From assembly GCA_027603945.1 (NCBI GenBank), contig JADIIU010000027.1, forward strand, positions 62,001 to 126,000: a stretch of 64,000 nt of DNA, given 5' to 3'. The position numbers and the translations under genes are program-made. Under the pieces are notes generated by a model that saw nothing but the letters and a program-made list of their open reading frames with translations, searched no databases and was not told the DNA's origin. Origin of the DNA: Terramyces sp. JEL0728. Taxonomy: Eukaryota > Chytridiomycota > Chytridiomycetes > Rhizophydiales > Terramycetaceae. Shown piece after piece: positions 31,906 through 45,392 of this stretch. Every line of letters starts with the position of its first letter. The stretch's first letter is position 1.

Positions 31906-34900
31906 TCATGCAAATCCAAGACTGGCTAGATATTTCTTTTGTCCATCTTTGAGGTTTTGCCATAAAATCTGTTTGGTATTAGCATCCGCTGCAGCAATTA
32001 CTGATTTGAGGCAATTGACCATCTTTTCTTTAAGCTCTGGGGCTTTCACCAACAAACCCTTCAATGAGAGAGCTTCGCTTAAAATAGACACCAACTTTGG
32101 GATTTGGTTGACATTTACAATGACTTCATTCTGTCCTTCGATTAATTCCAAAAGCAACGAATACGTTTCTGGCGCTTCTTCAGAATCTTCTACAATAGGC
32201 AAAGCGTTAAACCAGTGTAATATGACATCGTTAGCGTTGAAGGCACCAGCATTTCTGTATACCTTTAGTAATTTGCCAATTGCTGAGATTGCATTTTCTG
32301 TTGCCATTGTATTTTCTTCGGATCTAGAATTTGAATCATTTACTATATTGAAAAGGTGCGGTAAGGATTCGACGCAGAGCTGAGCATAATTTGGCCCACC
32401 AAATTTAGCACATACACCAACCCCGTATGCTGCTGCTTGCCTGACATCAGGCGAGGGGTCAGCCAATGAGGTTGCCATTTTGGAAAGGAAGAAAGGCTGA
32501 TATTGCACAGAAGCAGGTCCAGTAAATTCAATTAAATCACAGAACACACACAATGCCCATTGTCTGGAAGGAGCATCCTTGTTATCCATGAATTCTGAAA
32601 GTTTGCTGATCATTTGGTCAAAGAATGGTAAAAATGCCGCTCCAAATGTTTTGAAAAGGGACGAAATGGTAACTGCAGCATCGGCCAAAAACTGTTCATC
32701 TGTATATTCTTCATCCTTTAGCGCCTCTTCATCTTCAGGGTCGTAGTCAGGAGCGTCTCGTAGTTCTACTGTTAATGATAGTTACTTTGTCTTTCCAAAT
32801 TTCTAATTAAATATTGCTCCAATTGACCAATCAGATCCATTATCAATAATTGCATTTGCTCCTGGCTCAAACTGTTTGGACCTAATAATTTGATGCACTT
32901 GGATTATCGAAAACGTACCTCGCAAAGGGTGTTGTATAGCGTGCACACTATTTGGAGATCTTCTTCATCCTTCATAGATTCCAGCAAATTGTTGCAAACA
33001 AATGACCACATTTCAAATATCTTTTCTTTTGCTAGTTGTTAACACAGTGTTACGATAATCCGCCTTGATCCAGCAATTGAAAAGCACAGGGATAAGTGAA
33101 GCAGAAGCATATCTTACACCATCATTAAGGTAGAACTTGAGCAGAGGGACAATCATTTTCATAATTCCTTCAACGTAAGGGTGGAAAATAGCACCCAACT
33201 CTTCGGCATAGCATAACAGCATTTCAACAGCAGTGCATTTATCTTCTAGTAAAGAAGTCTTGATCGCAAGACTCTTGTCTCCAACAGCCATAACTTCCCA
33301 GCCATCTTCTTCGTTATATTCATCAGTCGCTTCATCTGCGTCAAATGCTACCATCTTTGGTTTAATTTCAACACTCTTCAGCAACGGTGGCAGGACAATT
33401 TCCAAGTATGGAGCAAAATCGGTGCCCATTACTTTACAAAGCCTTGCCCATGCTGAAAGCAAGTACGAATTTTGAGGATCATCTGGATCACTAATTGTAG
33501 TTTGGATATTCTTCAATACTTCCACGAATGGAACAAAATCGGGTGCAAACACCTCCTTTCCGACCGCCAAAATGATAAGAGAAGAGCATTCTAGTGTTTT
33601 CCCCTTCAAGCTTCGAAGCTCCTTTTGATCAGGGAAGCGCAAGATTTGTAAGAGAACCTGCATAATATTTGAGTAATACTAACTAAGGATAATATTACCT
33701 TTGTAAATTCTAAGCTCGCGCTATCAGCAACGGTTGCCAAAGTGGTGATTGCTTGCTCTTGTGCAAATATTTTACCAGTATTCATCAACACCAGGAGCTT
33801 GGAAATAATTGGTTCAATATACGGAGCAATGCATTCTTTGCTAGCATTTTCAGAGAAATTAACGAGGGCTGCAGCACCATAGTTGGCAACTCTGATGTGT
33901 GCCAAGTCATCCATTATTGGAATGAGGTGAGTTAAAATCGCCTGGTGAAATTGCTCTTGAATTGTTGGAGCAAAGTCTGTACACATCTGCCCAATGGCAT
34001 TGCAAGCAGCGTGTCTAACTCTAGGGTGTGGATCTTTCAAATGAGGGAGAATCAACCTAAAGTTACGCATAACTCACCCAATCACTTTTTCCAGCTCTTT
34101 CTTCATAATATCGTAGCATCCTTCACCGATAGCTGAAATACATCTAAGCGCAGCGTGTCTTTTTTGCCATTCAGGAGATGATAATAAGGCTGGAATTAAT
34201 TGAAATGCAATCGGCAAAACAATGTTTCCTTTCAAATTCATTGCAAGCCTGTCCATCGCTTGTTCTCCAGCTGTTTCATTAGATGAATCGTCGTCGTCTT
34301 CAATCTGAGAGTTAAACGTAAATTACGGTTTCCACTGCGTACCATTCGGGTTCATCTTCAAGCTCGGACATCCATTCCAAAACTACTGGAATCAATGTTT
34401 GCGCGAATGGACCATACTTTCTCATTTGCGCTGGCGCTCCTTCACATAGAGTGAGTAACAGTTCCAAGCAAGTTTGGCGTGTACCTGGTATTATTTCGAC
34501 TTACCGTTTTCCAAATCTGTGTTTTTCATTTGAGAAACCATGTAGGTTACAGTGTGTTCTAAAACTGGCTTGAACATTTTTGGGAATAATTGCGCCAGTT
34601 CAATAATATCACTTAGACCTTCTACGGCTTCGTCTTCCTTACTTCCATGTGCCATTACTCCAGGGATAACATTCAAAAGGTGGGGTAACAAATCAGCCAT
34701 GGCATTTCTAATTGCTTGCTTTGACACACAAATATAATTTACGGTAGCCTTGAGGGCAGCTAAACGGACATCCAGATCTGCATCCTGAACCCCCGCCATG
34801 AAAATCGACTTTACAGAATTTTGATCCTGTTTGATCAATACCTTTGGACATCCGCTAAATATCATAAAAGCGCTTTTACGGAATAAAGCGTTTGGGGAAG

Positions 34901-35371
34901 AGATGAATTCAGCGCAAACTTGGAATAATTCTGGCCAACCGACTTGTTAAAATCCCTATACCTTTGTTATTGACCAAGAAGAGCGCAATTTGAGATACTG
35001 TGTCCGCAACTTTATTCCTGACAGAGACATCCTGTTCGTTTGACAACGATTGTAAAAGGTTCATCTGGACATATTTCAATACTTCCTCTCCAGCCGCTTG
35101 GATCACAGGAATTGAAGCTGGAGTTTGCTTTAACGCATATCTACGCAACAAAACAGCACAGAAACTTCGAAACTTGAATTAAAGATAAATTTACATATGC
35201 GTCTGCGTGGTGAACAGTAAAATTAGAAAGTCCAGCCAAAAACGGTCCTGGTTGGTTTGCAAGCCAATGCTTTTCTAATTGTTCTTCGCTTTGCTTTCTC
35301 ACATTAGTATCTGGAGAAAGAAGTTGAGATAGCAGCTGGCCCAACACTTCAAAAAGCTGTTGATTGTCCAT
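31906..35371 (-). CDS. PSE1: Importin beta-3 / karyopherin PSE1 (Kap121, IPO5) (copy A)
   Basis: Ten exons, nine introns (19-22 nt, one of 41 nt); 1085 aa, the usual length. It carries ribosomal proteins, histones and other cargo into the nucleus by Ran-GTP cycling. HEAT repeats run the whole length; diagnostic blocks are [26 protein letters not shown] helices, the acidic H8-like stretch [21 protein letters not shown] followed by [24 protein letters not shown], and [34 protein letters not shown]. Each small exon join restores a HEAT helix. Acidic DEEDG loop NEEDGWEVM is typical of Kap121. Confidence 0.93.
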
Positions 35372-35734
35372 TTCGTTAAACAAAAAAAAATTGGTGGGGC
35401 TTGGAGACCTCAAAAATTTAGTCAAATAGTGAAGGCCAAATAGTCTCTACGATAAACTTGCAAACATCACACAATGTAGAGAAAGCACTGGTAGCGCGAT
35501 ATGCGGAATCTCCATTTCATGTGTGTTCTAAATTTTAGAATTCAGCCAGAGAGGCAGTAATTTCGCAACTCCAAATCGAAAGCTGCTTATATTCAATCAA
35601 AGATGGCTAGAGACGTTCAAGAAAATCCTGCAGTAATAGTCCGAGTTTTGGCATCTCCAAATCACGTGATGATAATCACCAAGCTTGGTGATCTGAAGCC
35701 TTATCACCAACAATTTTGTTTTAAAAGCTGAAAA
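35372..35734. promoter_or_regulatory. Divergent promoter, PSE1 / homocitrate synthase (copy A)
   Basis: 363 bp between start codons. Two palindromes sit 43-74 bp before the homocitrate synthase ATG: ATCACGTGAT (35661-35670, an E-box CACGTG core as bound by bHLH factors such as Cbf1) and ATCACCAAGCTTGGTGAT (35675-35692, a perfect 18-bp inverted repeat). Both are conserved in copy B (62400-62409 and 62414-62431). Confidence 0.6.
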
Positions 35735-37085
<1,351 letters not shown>

Positions 37086-37089
37086 ACTT

Positions 37090-38460
37090 ATTTAAAATAA
37101 AATCATTGCCTTCAATAACAATTATTTCAACTAGTAATATATATGTTTCCCTGCCAGATATCTTTCCAAAATAACAGGTATTAGAGCTCGTCAATTTCAA
37201 TCGATTACTCCTGCGAAATCAATCATTTTGGACAACTTGAACCTAGAGTATTTAACCAGCACAGAGCAAGCCAGTGAACCACTATTCAATACCATCTACT
37301 AAATCTAATGGTAAAGAGCAACAGTTGAAAGTAGAAATTAGAATGTGACACCCCACTTGCAAAGAAAACTAATTTAAAGTCAAATATTTTGCAGATTTCA
37401 ACGATACAGGTTAATTTTAATTTCCATCAAAGTACAGTTTTAATCCCAGTTACGGTAAGGGATTGTCAGATAGGTAAATGCTATTTCCACTTGAAATATA
37501 TAAACTGATCAGTTAATAAAGTTGTCCGTATGCTTTTGTTTGGATTTGAATAACAAAAAATTAAAAATTCGTAGTCCTGTTTCTCTGATTAGTGCAATCA
37601 ACTATTAGGTGCCATATATATTAGAGTAGATAATAAAACAGCAACATTGCTTTGAAAAGCTTCTGATCGAGTATATCTACCACATATTAATCCCTAGTAA
37701 GAAACCTTTTTTATTCCTTTTGTCCTTTGATGCTGATTGTAAATTAAAGGCAAGTTCTGTCAGCTAATAACTAATATTTGATGAGATACACTGACAAAAT
37801 TTGGAAGGGCAGATTACTATCAATAATGATGGATACGGCTATAAACTTAGACACAAATGTAGAAGTATAATCATCTCACCAAAAAATCCAGCTGGAGCCA
37901 TTTCAATCTTGGACAAGCATATGGCTGATATTAAGGCAAATATGGGCTACTTGACTGATAAAGAACAAACTTGTATTTCTTGAAAGATAATTTTGGTATT
38001 ACTGTCAAAGTACATGTTAAAAGGCCTTTCCAAGTTGAATCCAACTACTGCTAGAAAAGATTTTCAAACATTCTGGAATGTATACTAGATTTCCATCCTG
38101 CTAACAGAGCAATGGATTTCAAGGTTCAAAATACTTTTGTCAACTTTGAACAAACACAATGAATGTCGTTTCCTAAAATAATAATTCTCCAAACCAGTTG
38201 CAAAGTAATGCGAACAATATTAAGAATATTTATTTTTATATCTAGTTTCAAAGACAAACTCCAAATATATTACAAACTAATCTCTGGTTGCAGCCAAGCC
38301 GATGAAGTTATTGGTGGTAATACAATAATAATTGGAAATTTACATCAAGCTCGTATCTACCATTTGCTGAAGTACTCTGACATATTTCACATTTCACTTG
38401 AACGAGCCGATATTCTGGAAATAATTGATTCAGGTTACATGATTTATTTGGAAACCTGAT
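37090..38460 (+). pseudogene. Decayed coding region next to the right edge of copy A
   Basis: Stretches that read like protein alternate with stops and frame changes: RYLSKITGIRARQFQSITP (37143-37199), FKVKYFADFNDTG, PSKYSFNPSYGKGLSDR, then GQITINNDGYGYKL...KANMGYLTDKEQ at 37801-37983, which shifts into a second frame (KDNFGITVKVHVKRPFQVES) broken by an in-frame TAG (about 38052) and TGA (about 38160). The final piece (ADEVIGGNTIIIGNLHQARI, then LERADILEIIDSG) faintly resembles a cyclic-nucleotide-binding beta-roll. I could not restore it with local-type introns, so a pseudogene is the best reading. The very first segment (to about 37263) also exists in copy B, which runs off the window. No family name is claimed. 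Confidence 0.4.
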
Positions 38461-38605
38461 GTGTCTCATTTAAAACATAGGTTCTGTGACACTGTATGGA
38501 CAAAGTTTGCATTCTGTTTCTTTAATATCTTCAAAGCCATAAACATGCACTCAAATAGCCCGGTTTTATTGTACAAGAAGTTTATTGTTACAATGTGATA
38601 TCCTT

Positions 38606-40245
38606 TCATCGAAATGGTACGACTTGACTTACCTTGCGAAATTTCTTGGTTGTTTTAACACTACTCTCTACTCTGTTCATAAATGGTGAGCTTCTAGTTG
38701 AAGATATATCGGTAGAAATGGTGCGAGTTTGATAAGGTGTAGAATCAGAGATATTTTCATTTTCAATGGCAATGGTAGCTTGGCTTTCAAAGGCATTTTG
38801 CAATGTCATTTTACGGATATTTGCATTTCTCGTTACCATCTCTGTAGATTTGTCGTTTGTCATGCACAACAATTTTTCCCACCATTTTAACTTGCAGAAT
38901 TTCGGTTGCAATTTAAACAACTGTATTTCGTGGTTGTTTTTCGTTTTACATTTGCACTGCATCAGGAGGCTTCTTAAGCGGGCTATTTCGTTTTCTAACT
39001 CGGAAATTCTATATTAGCTGTTTCATTACTTTCTTGACTGAGGATCTAAATTGACTATCGGACTATTCTGTATTTTCTTTGCTCTTTCGGCAAATTTCAA
39101 AGTTCCTGTGGATTCATCATAAGAAATCGCTAGTGGTGTGATGCAAGCTATATTAGTCAACTTATTCACCTAGTATTAACGTAATTGAATTTCCGCCCAA
39201 AGAATCGCTCAATAAATAAGTCAACTTTGAATCACGATAGGGAATGTGAGCACTTTGTGTTGAAAGGGCATTAATGACATTTCCTAAGGAAGATAAAGAC
39301 AAATTTATAGAAGATCCTTCTTTTAGCCGAGTTCCAGTTGCGCCGGTGGATTCTACCCTCTCAGAGCCTGCAAGATCTATCAAGTGGATTTTGGAACGCT
39401 TCTTATTTAACATTAGGCCAGAACTTGTTGAAGTAGGTCTGTCGGTTTGGTCGATAGTTAGCGAAAACACCCCATGCGAACGGGACGATACTTTGTTCAT
39501 GTTGGTTTCTGCAATAGTTCTATTTTGGTATCCTTTTGTAATAAGACTAGTTAAAGTAGTGTTACTGATAGTAGTCTGCTGGGGATCTTAGATGTTTTTC
39601 CACCAGACCTTCCACTATTCTTTAGAGATACTGTACCATACAACCCTTTCCCGGTTGACGAATATGGATCGATTCGAATTCTTAAATCTACTATCTATGA
39701 ATAATACATATACCCTGCTCCTCTTCCCCGACCAGCAAGTCTTTTAATTGTTCTTGGTAAATTTCCAAGTAGCTTCCAGTTACTGTATACTCTATGCCTT
39801 TCTTTTCTCCCTCAATGATAGCTTTGGTGATCTGTTCAATAACCCTTGGCATCACACCTCTTTCATCACCTGAATCCAGTCCTTGCATGGTATAAGTTTT
39901 GCCACTACAATGATATATCAGCTACCTTCCGGTTTGACCGTAAGCAAAAATACACCCATTGAAACCCTGCATGCATTTTTCAATAATTGGTGAAATAGTA
40001 GAGTAAATGTCGCTCTGTGTCTCTTTCATGCTAAAGACCCTGTCGTATGTGTAGATCTTGCTCCTTTTTCGTTTTTCTGGATCATTTATAACAACAGAAT
40101 TGTAGATTTTCTTGAGGCTATCGTAATTTTCTGCTTTGGCAGCGATAGCGGTTCCATCATAATTTACCCTTTTCTCATTGGATGTGTTTACATAGTGGTT
40201 TCGAATTCTCACTGCAACTTGAACATTTTGAGACAACTTGTCCAT
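38606..40245 (-). CDS. Kinesin motor protein
   Basis: Seven exons, six introns of 19-23 nt; 503 aa. A kinesin head lies at the N-terminus: QVAVRIRN, the P-loop AYGQTGSGKTYTMQG (the intron falls inside GSGKT), switch I NMNKVSSRSHGVFSLTI, switch II IHLIDLAGSERVEST, and IPYRDSKLTYLLSDSLGGNS. The middle piece LRIRIDPYSSTGKGLY joins VEGLVEKHLRS only after a 22-nt intron. A short neck coil (ISELENEIARLRSLL) and a basic C-terminal tail follow. Subfamily is unclear; the short tail suggests a non-processive or specialised motor. Microtubule-based transport or spindle/flagellar work. Confidence 0.9.
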
Positions 40246-40365
40246 GGCTGTAGGCTGAAATTTAATGAGGTGCGATTCTAGGAAACAAACGCGTAATTCA
40301 AGGCATTTTTAATCCAGCAAAAGATATAAAGGATTAGTGTTTATTGACCAATTATAAAGCTGGGT

Positions 40366-41642
40366 TTAAAATGGGATTCCCTTCAATAGATCTTGATTTG
40401 ATTCCCGAGATAATCGTACTTGGACATCGCCCAATGATCGAGTGGAGAATCCGACTTCACAGTATGCGAAATAGAATTCCCATTTCCTTTTAAATTCTGG
40501 AGTATATATGTGCGGTTTGCCAGTTTCTTTTACGACTTCATCAAAGTTAGCCATGAAGCGTTCCCTCCATAAACGCAAACATTTCGCATAGTGAGGACCT
40601 ATATTTTCGAGTTTATCAACAATCAATCTTCCTTTTGAACCAGCATAGACGGCGTCAACTAAAGCTGTAACACTGGGACAGTGGCCACCAGGGAATATAT
40701 GTTTCTTGATAAAGTCGACAGAAGTACAATAGTTTTCGTAGCGCGAGTCGGGCATGGTAATTACTTGTAAGGACACGATCCCGTTTGGCCCTAAAAGATT
40801 GTCTGCGCATTCAAAAAATAGAGGTAGAAATTCAGGACCAACTGCTTCTAGCATTTCACAGGTAACAATTCTGTCAAAATGGTACACTGATGCGTCCAAA
40901 TTACGATAGTCACACAACAAGACAGTGATTTTATCAGAATATCCAGCAGCTGCAATCCGTTCTTCCGCCAAGAGCTTCTGCTCTTCAGAGAGCGTAAGTG
41001 AAATTACGCTGCAGTCGTACAATTTCACGGCTTCAATAGCCAATGCCCCCCATCCAGTCCCAATTTCTAAAACTTTCATCCCCTTTTCAATTTCAGCATT
41101 TTCCAACAACGCGTGGATCTTGCGGTATTGTGCACTTTCCAAGTCATCATCATTTTCGTCTTTCCATATAGGACAAGAGTAAGTCATAGTTGGATCAAGG
41201 AACGCCGCGAATAATTCATTACCAAGATCATAGTGTGCCTGAATGTTGAATAGAGCGTTATAGATGGTGTTTGGAATATTGGAATTGATTGTACTGTTGA
41301 TCAGTTTATTCATTCCAAGCGGTAGAACATTCATTTCCTTTACTTTCTCCCGGTTCTTGATACAGATCCTATTGTTAACGCTAAATACAATAAAAGCTTT
41401 GCTAGATCATCCACTTCGATTTCCCCGTTCATAAACCCTTCACCAAATCCAAGTACACCGCTGAACACCACTCTCTGCCAGAATGCAGGATTAACTACAG
41501 TCATGACTGCACGAGTTTTCGAAGTGAAATCTCCTATTTCAATTGTCTGGGTTGAGGTGTGAATTTGCACGAATCCAAGCTTGAATTTTTGCAAGAATGA
41601 CAGGCAAACACTTTCAAAGGCAGAATCAACGAAACCAAACAT
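40366..41642 (-). CDS. Cyclopropane-fatty-acyl-phospholipid synthase (CMAS family)
   Basis: Two exons, intron 41338-41363 (26 nt); 416 aa. It moves a methylene from S-adenosylmethionine to a cis double bond in membrane lipids. The N-terminal CFA region has PAFWQRVVFSGVLGFGEGFM; the second exon has NIQAHYDLGNELFAAFLDPTMTYSC, the SAM site VLEIGTGWGALAIEA, DRIVTCEMLEAVG and FIKKHIFPGGHCPS. These match bacterial CFA synthase and the C-terminal half of plant CPA-FAS. The neighbour on the opposite strand is the FAD oxidoreductase that plants fuse to this enzyme. A bacterial origin long ago is possible; local-type intron means it is now fully domesticated. Confidence 0.9.
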
Positions 41643-41999
41643 TTCTGTTAAATGAAAATTTTCGACAGGTCCTTACATCTGCTCGGAAAATCAGTGTTGG
41701 GCGTGCCAACCATCATTTTTCCTCAGAATGAGGTCACTCTAATCAGGATCCAGATACTGTTGGTAGAAAAACGTCTTGGTTAGTATAGCGGGCGAAACTG
41801 TGCTGCTAAAGATATTCGATGGAATGTTTTTCCAGCTATGAGCGAATCAATCATGAAAATATTAAATTGCAATTCCACGATGATTAATGATACGAGTGGC
41901 AGCAGTATTTCTTGTACTGATATAACTGCGATTTAGTTGTTTTTACCGCACCGACATTTCCAAAATGACTTTTTGATTTCGTAATTTTTCCACTTTTAT
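41643..41999. promoter_or_regulatory. Divergent promoter, CFA synthase / FAD oxidoreductase
   Basis: 357 bp between the two start codons. A short inverted repeat GTTGGgcgtgCCAAC lies at 41696-41710. No other gene in it. The shared promoter suggests co-regulation of the pair. Confidence 0.45.
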
Positions 42000-43502
42000 A
42001 TGCCGTCGCAAAAAGTAGAGGATAACTTAACTTCAGGTAGCTGTTATTGGATCTGGTATTACTGGATTGTCTGCGGCTTGGCTCCTTGGACAATCGAAAG
42101 ATCAATTCAATGTTACACTCTATGAATCGAACGATTATTTTGGAGGACACGCACACACTGTTGAAATATCATCTCTAAAGAATGAAAATGTAAAGACTGG
42201 AGTAGATACTGGTTTCATTGTTTGTAACGACATTACATATCCCAACTTTTTGCAGCTCTTATCGAGATTAAATGTAGAAATTATGAACAGGTAGATTTGA
42301 ATTGATTCAGCGACATGTCTTTCTCTGTCTCTAGGAATGGTGGGTTTCTGGAATGGGCCGGAAAGAATCTAAATACTATTTTTGCGCAAAGATCCAACCT
42401 GCTTAATCCTCAAATGTGGAAGATGATTTATGAAGTAATCCGCTTTAATGAACAAGCAACTAGAATAGCAGGGGAAGCGGACGCTCTACCGCCAAACAGT
42501 CACGAATTTGCTAAAATGTCCCTCGGCGACTTTTTCAAAAAGTTTAATTATTCAAAATTCTTTTATGAAAACTACCTGCTGCCAATGACTGCTGCCATTT
42601 GGAGTATGCCTGCTGACAAAGCTTTTGACGAATTCCCTGTGGTAACGCTTGTGCAATTTATGCGCAACCACCACTTGCTTCAAGTTTCCAATCGCCCAAA
42701 GTGGAAAACCATACCGAATGGATCCAAAACCTATGTTGAAAAGATTATTGCTCAATTGAAAGACGCTAGATTGAATGCAAGGGTCTTGAAAGTTAAAAGA
42801 AACGCAAACAAAGTAAAGGTTACCCTAGCGGATGGCTCGTCGGAAGAATATGACTATGTGGTTTTCGCAACGCATTCTGATCAAGCCCTCAAGTTGCTCG
42901 GGGATGATGCAACACCAGAAGAAGCTAGAATTCTTGGTGGCGTGAAGTTTAGCCAGAATAAAGCTTATCTCCATCGAGATGAGACACTCATGCCGAAAAA
43001 CCGCAGCACATGGTGCAGCTGGAACTATTTGACTGACGTTCAAGATGAAACTAAATCTACTACCATGTGTTTATCGTATTGGATGAACAATCTCCAAACC
43101 TTTATTGATCCTGAAATATTTGGAAATGTGATTGTCACCATGAATCCAATTCGTTTACCGGACGAAACCAAGACGCTAGGAAGCTGGGAATACACCCATC
43201 CAACCTATTCTGCGGAAACAATCCAATCTCAGGAAGAATTGCATAAAATTCAAAATAAGTGCCAAACTATATTTGCAGGAGCTTGGTCAAACTACGGCTT
43301 CCACGAAGATGGATGCACTTCTGGTCTATTAGCTGCAACCCAGTTAGGCGCAAAATGTCCCTTTGAAATTGTGCTGAATGGAGGCAGACCAAAATATGGC
43401 CATGAGCATCCTCCCATCACTCAAGCATCAAAGCCCGACAAATTCCAACTATTTTCATTCACTATACTACTGATTGCTTGCATATACGCATATTATCTGT
43501 GA
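42000..43502 (+). CDS. FAD-dependent oxidoreductase (NAD-binding 8 / amine oxidase type) paired with CFA synthase
   Basis: Three exons; introns 42015-42036 (22 nt) and 42291-42310 (20 nt); 486 aa. Starts MPSQKVAVIGSGITGLSAAW, the Rossmann GxGxxG, then LYESNDYFGGHAHTVE, SDMSFSVSRNGGFLEWAG created by the second intron, and a C-terminal GAWSNYGFHEDGCTSGL FAD motif. A hydrophobic segment at the C-terminus (FQLFSFTILLIACIYAYYL) suggests a membrane tail. This family sits beside CFA synthase in bacteria and is fused in front of it in plants. The substrate is unknown; it likely acts on the same lipids. Confidence 0.85.
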
Positions 43503-43530
43503 ATAAAATTATAGCAATTATATTATTAAC

Positions 43531-45314
43531 CTATTCTAATATTTTATCTACAATTGGCCAGCTCACAGGCACTCCTTGGTAATACCAATCACCAACTCGC
43601 ATTATAACTGCATCGTAGCAAAATTGTAATTGAGACTTTGTTTGAACTGCCCCGCATCTTTCCTTTCTAAAGTGATTGATGGTATGCGCAACCAAATCTT
43701 TTGGCGGTAATTCACCTGGTATATAAATTGTATATCCTGATTTCAATAAAGTTAGCACAGAATCGATAGTACAAAAACTAGCGGTTCTCCCCAATCCAGC
43801 ACTGCAATGAACAATCATTGGTCCGATTTCCATTGCGGGAGAGGACATGTGGATTATGAAATCCTTTTCTGCTTGTCTATTAATTTCATTTGCCACATCT
43901 ATCAGCGATAAAACCTGTCGAGGGTCGGAAGAATCATGGTCTGGCCATGCCGTATATTGGATCATCCGAATTCTTTTTAGTTCTGGAGCTTCACTGAGGT
44001 CATCTTTGAGTAGCATTTCCCTTTTGACGATGAATTCTCTTACTATCAAGTTTCCATTCATAATTGTGAAATTTTCCGCATGTGATATTTTGAAGCAAAT
44101 TGAATTGGTCTTGGTCATTTTATGGTATCTTTTTGAATTCCCGATTTCTTCTGGCCAATATCGATGGCATTTAATCCTTCCTTGCTCTTCTTCCTTTGTA
44201 ATCATTACGATCACGGCAGTGTTTTGTTCCCACACCATCTGCCAGAAATCACCAAAAGATTGCGGCACCGGTCCTTGAGTTGCAATGTATTTTTTTGAGC
44301 CGTTTAGTGAAGTCAAGAATGATGCATTGATATAGTCTGCCCCGTCCGACTGCAGCACAACACGGCTGTGGTCAAATGGAAGGGCATCAGAATACCTATT
44401 CAGCAATTTATTCTCTTGCTTTGACCCAATTTTAAGCGAAAAAGTCGAATATTCATCCCGCAACCTTGATTTTTCCATTTCATTGATGGCATTGTAAATA
44501 AAGTTGATTTTTTCCTTGATTTGTGATATATTTACAGTTTTTACAGTTTCTGCATACCATACCGGTAAATAATGATATTTGTGAAGCATTGAGCACAGTT
44601 CCAAGGTTGTCGCAGCCCTCTTTGCAGAATTTGCGGATAAGGGCGAAAACTCATGGTTTTGAGCCGCGATTTTGGAAATCTTTTGAGTGTCTAGCCTTGG
44701 AGGTTTCAAATCTGGAATCGAAATTGGAGAGCTTTTCGGTATTTCAAGGGATATCGACCGCCCATTATTCCGCAACAAAGAACTGTTAACGAGGACAGAG
44801 TTGCTCCTCGTTCGTCTTTCCAGCAAAGTTGGTTTTCTATATTAAGCAAATATTACTTTAGAGCTGGCAAAGTAGACCCTTTATCCTGTCGGGAACGTTT
44901 CATATCATCTGTAAAATAACTGTATTCGCTGGTAGGTTGAAGTATTTCCGTCTGTGAGAGTGAGAGTACTGGTGGTGAAAGGACTTTGATGGCTGGTACA
45001 CTCTCCTTGGCCAATTCTTTCTGAACTTCCGTTCTACTTCGCTTTAAACCGTCGATTTTTTTCCCTTCAACGGATGGCTGTATTTGTATCGAATGCTTCT
45101 CTTCTTCCACATTATGATATGGTAAACTTATTTGTGGAACTGGAGACACCCGTTCGAAATGCGAGTTGATTCCCGCTTTTTCCAATTCTGTCCTATATGC
45201 TACAGAAAACCCTTGGGTTGCTGATATCTCTATCTCTGGTGTTTCTTCCTTCTTTATAATAATCGAGGACTGTTTATTTACAGAGTCGTCCTCTACAGAC
45301 TGGTAATTCCCCAT
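43531..45314 (-). CDS. Protein tyrosine phosphatase with N-myristoylation motif
   Basis: Two exons, intron 44837-44856 (20 nt); 587 aa. The C-terminal classical PTP domain has RVVLQSDGADYINASF, KYIATQGPVPQSFGDFWQMVWE, TAWPDHDSSDP (the WPD loop acid) and VHCSAGLGRTASF (the catalytic Cys-Arg loop). All key residues are present, so it should be active on phosphotyrosine. N-terminus MGNYQSVEDD fits the MGxxxS rule for N-myristoylation, pointing to membrane location. Between them is a ~250-residue disordered Ser/Pro/Glu-rich linker. Joined by a splice that gives LPALKKPTLLERR. Confidence 0.9.
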
Positions 45315-45392
45315 TCAAAAAATTGGAAAAAATTGTTTTGGACTCTTGAAAGCAGAGTTGAAGATTAACATTTTATTACACCAAGTGTATAA

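Noticed and set aside
31949..32383. 144-codon plus-strand frame (twin at 58686-59120)
   Set aside because: Antisense shadow of PSE1; no signature.
33665..33705. 41-nt PSE1 intron as a third double intron
   Set aside because: It is about twice the unit length but the second half does not begin with GT at a suitable place; only PFD6 and TOP2 split cleanly.
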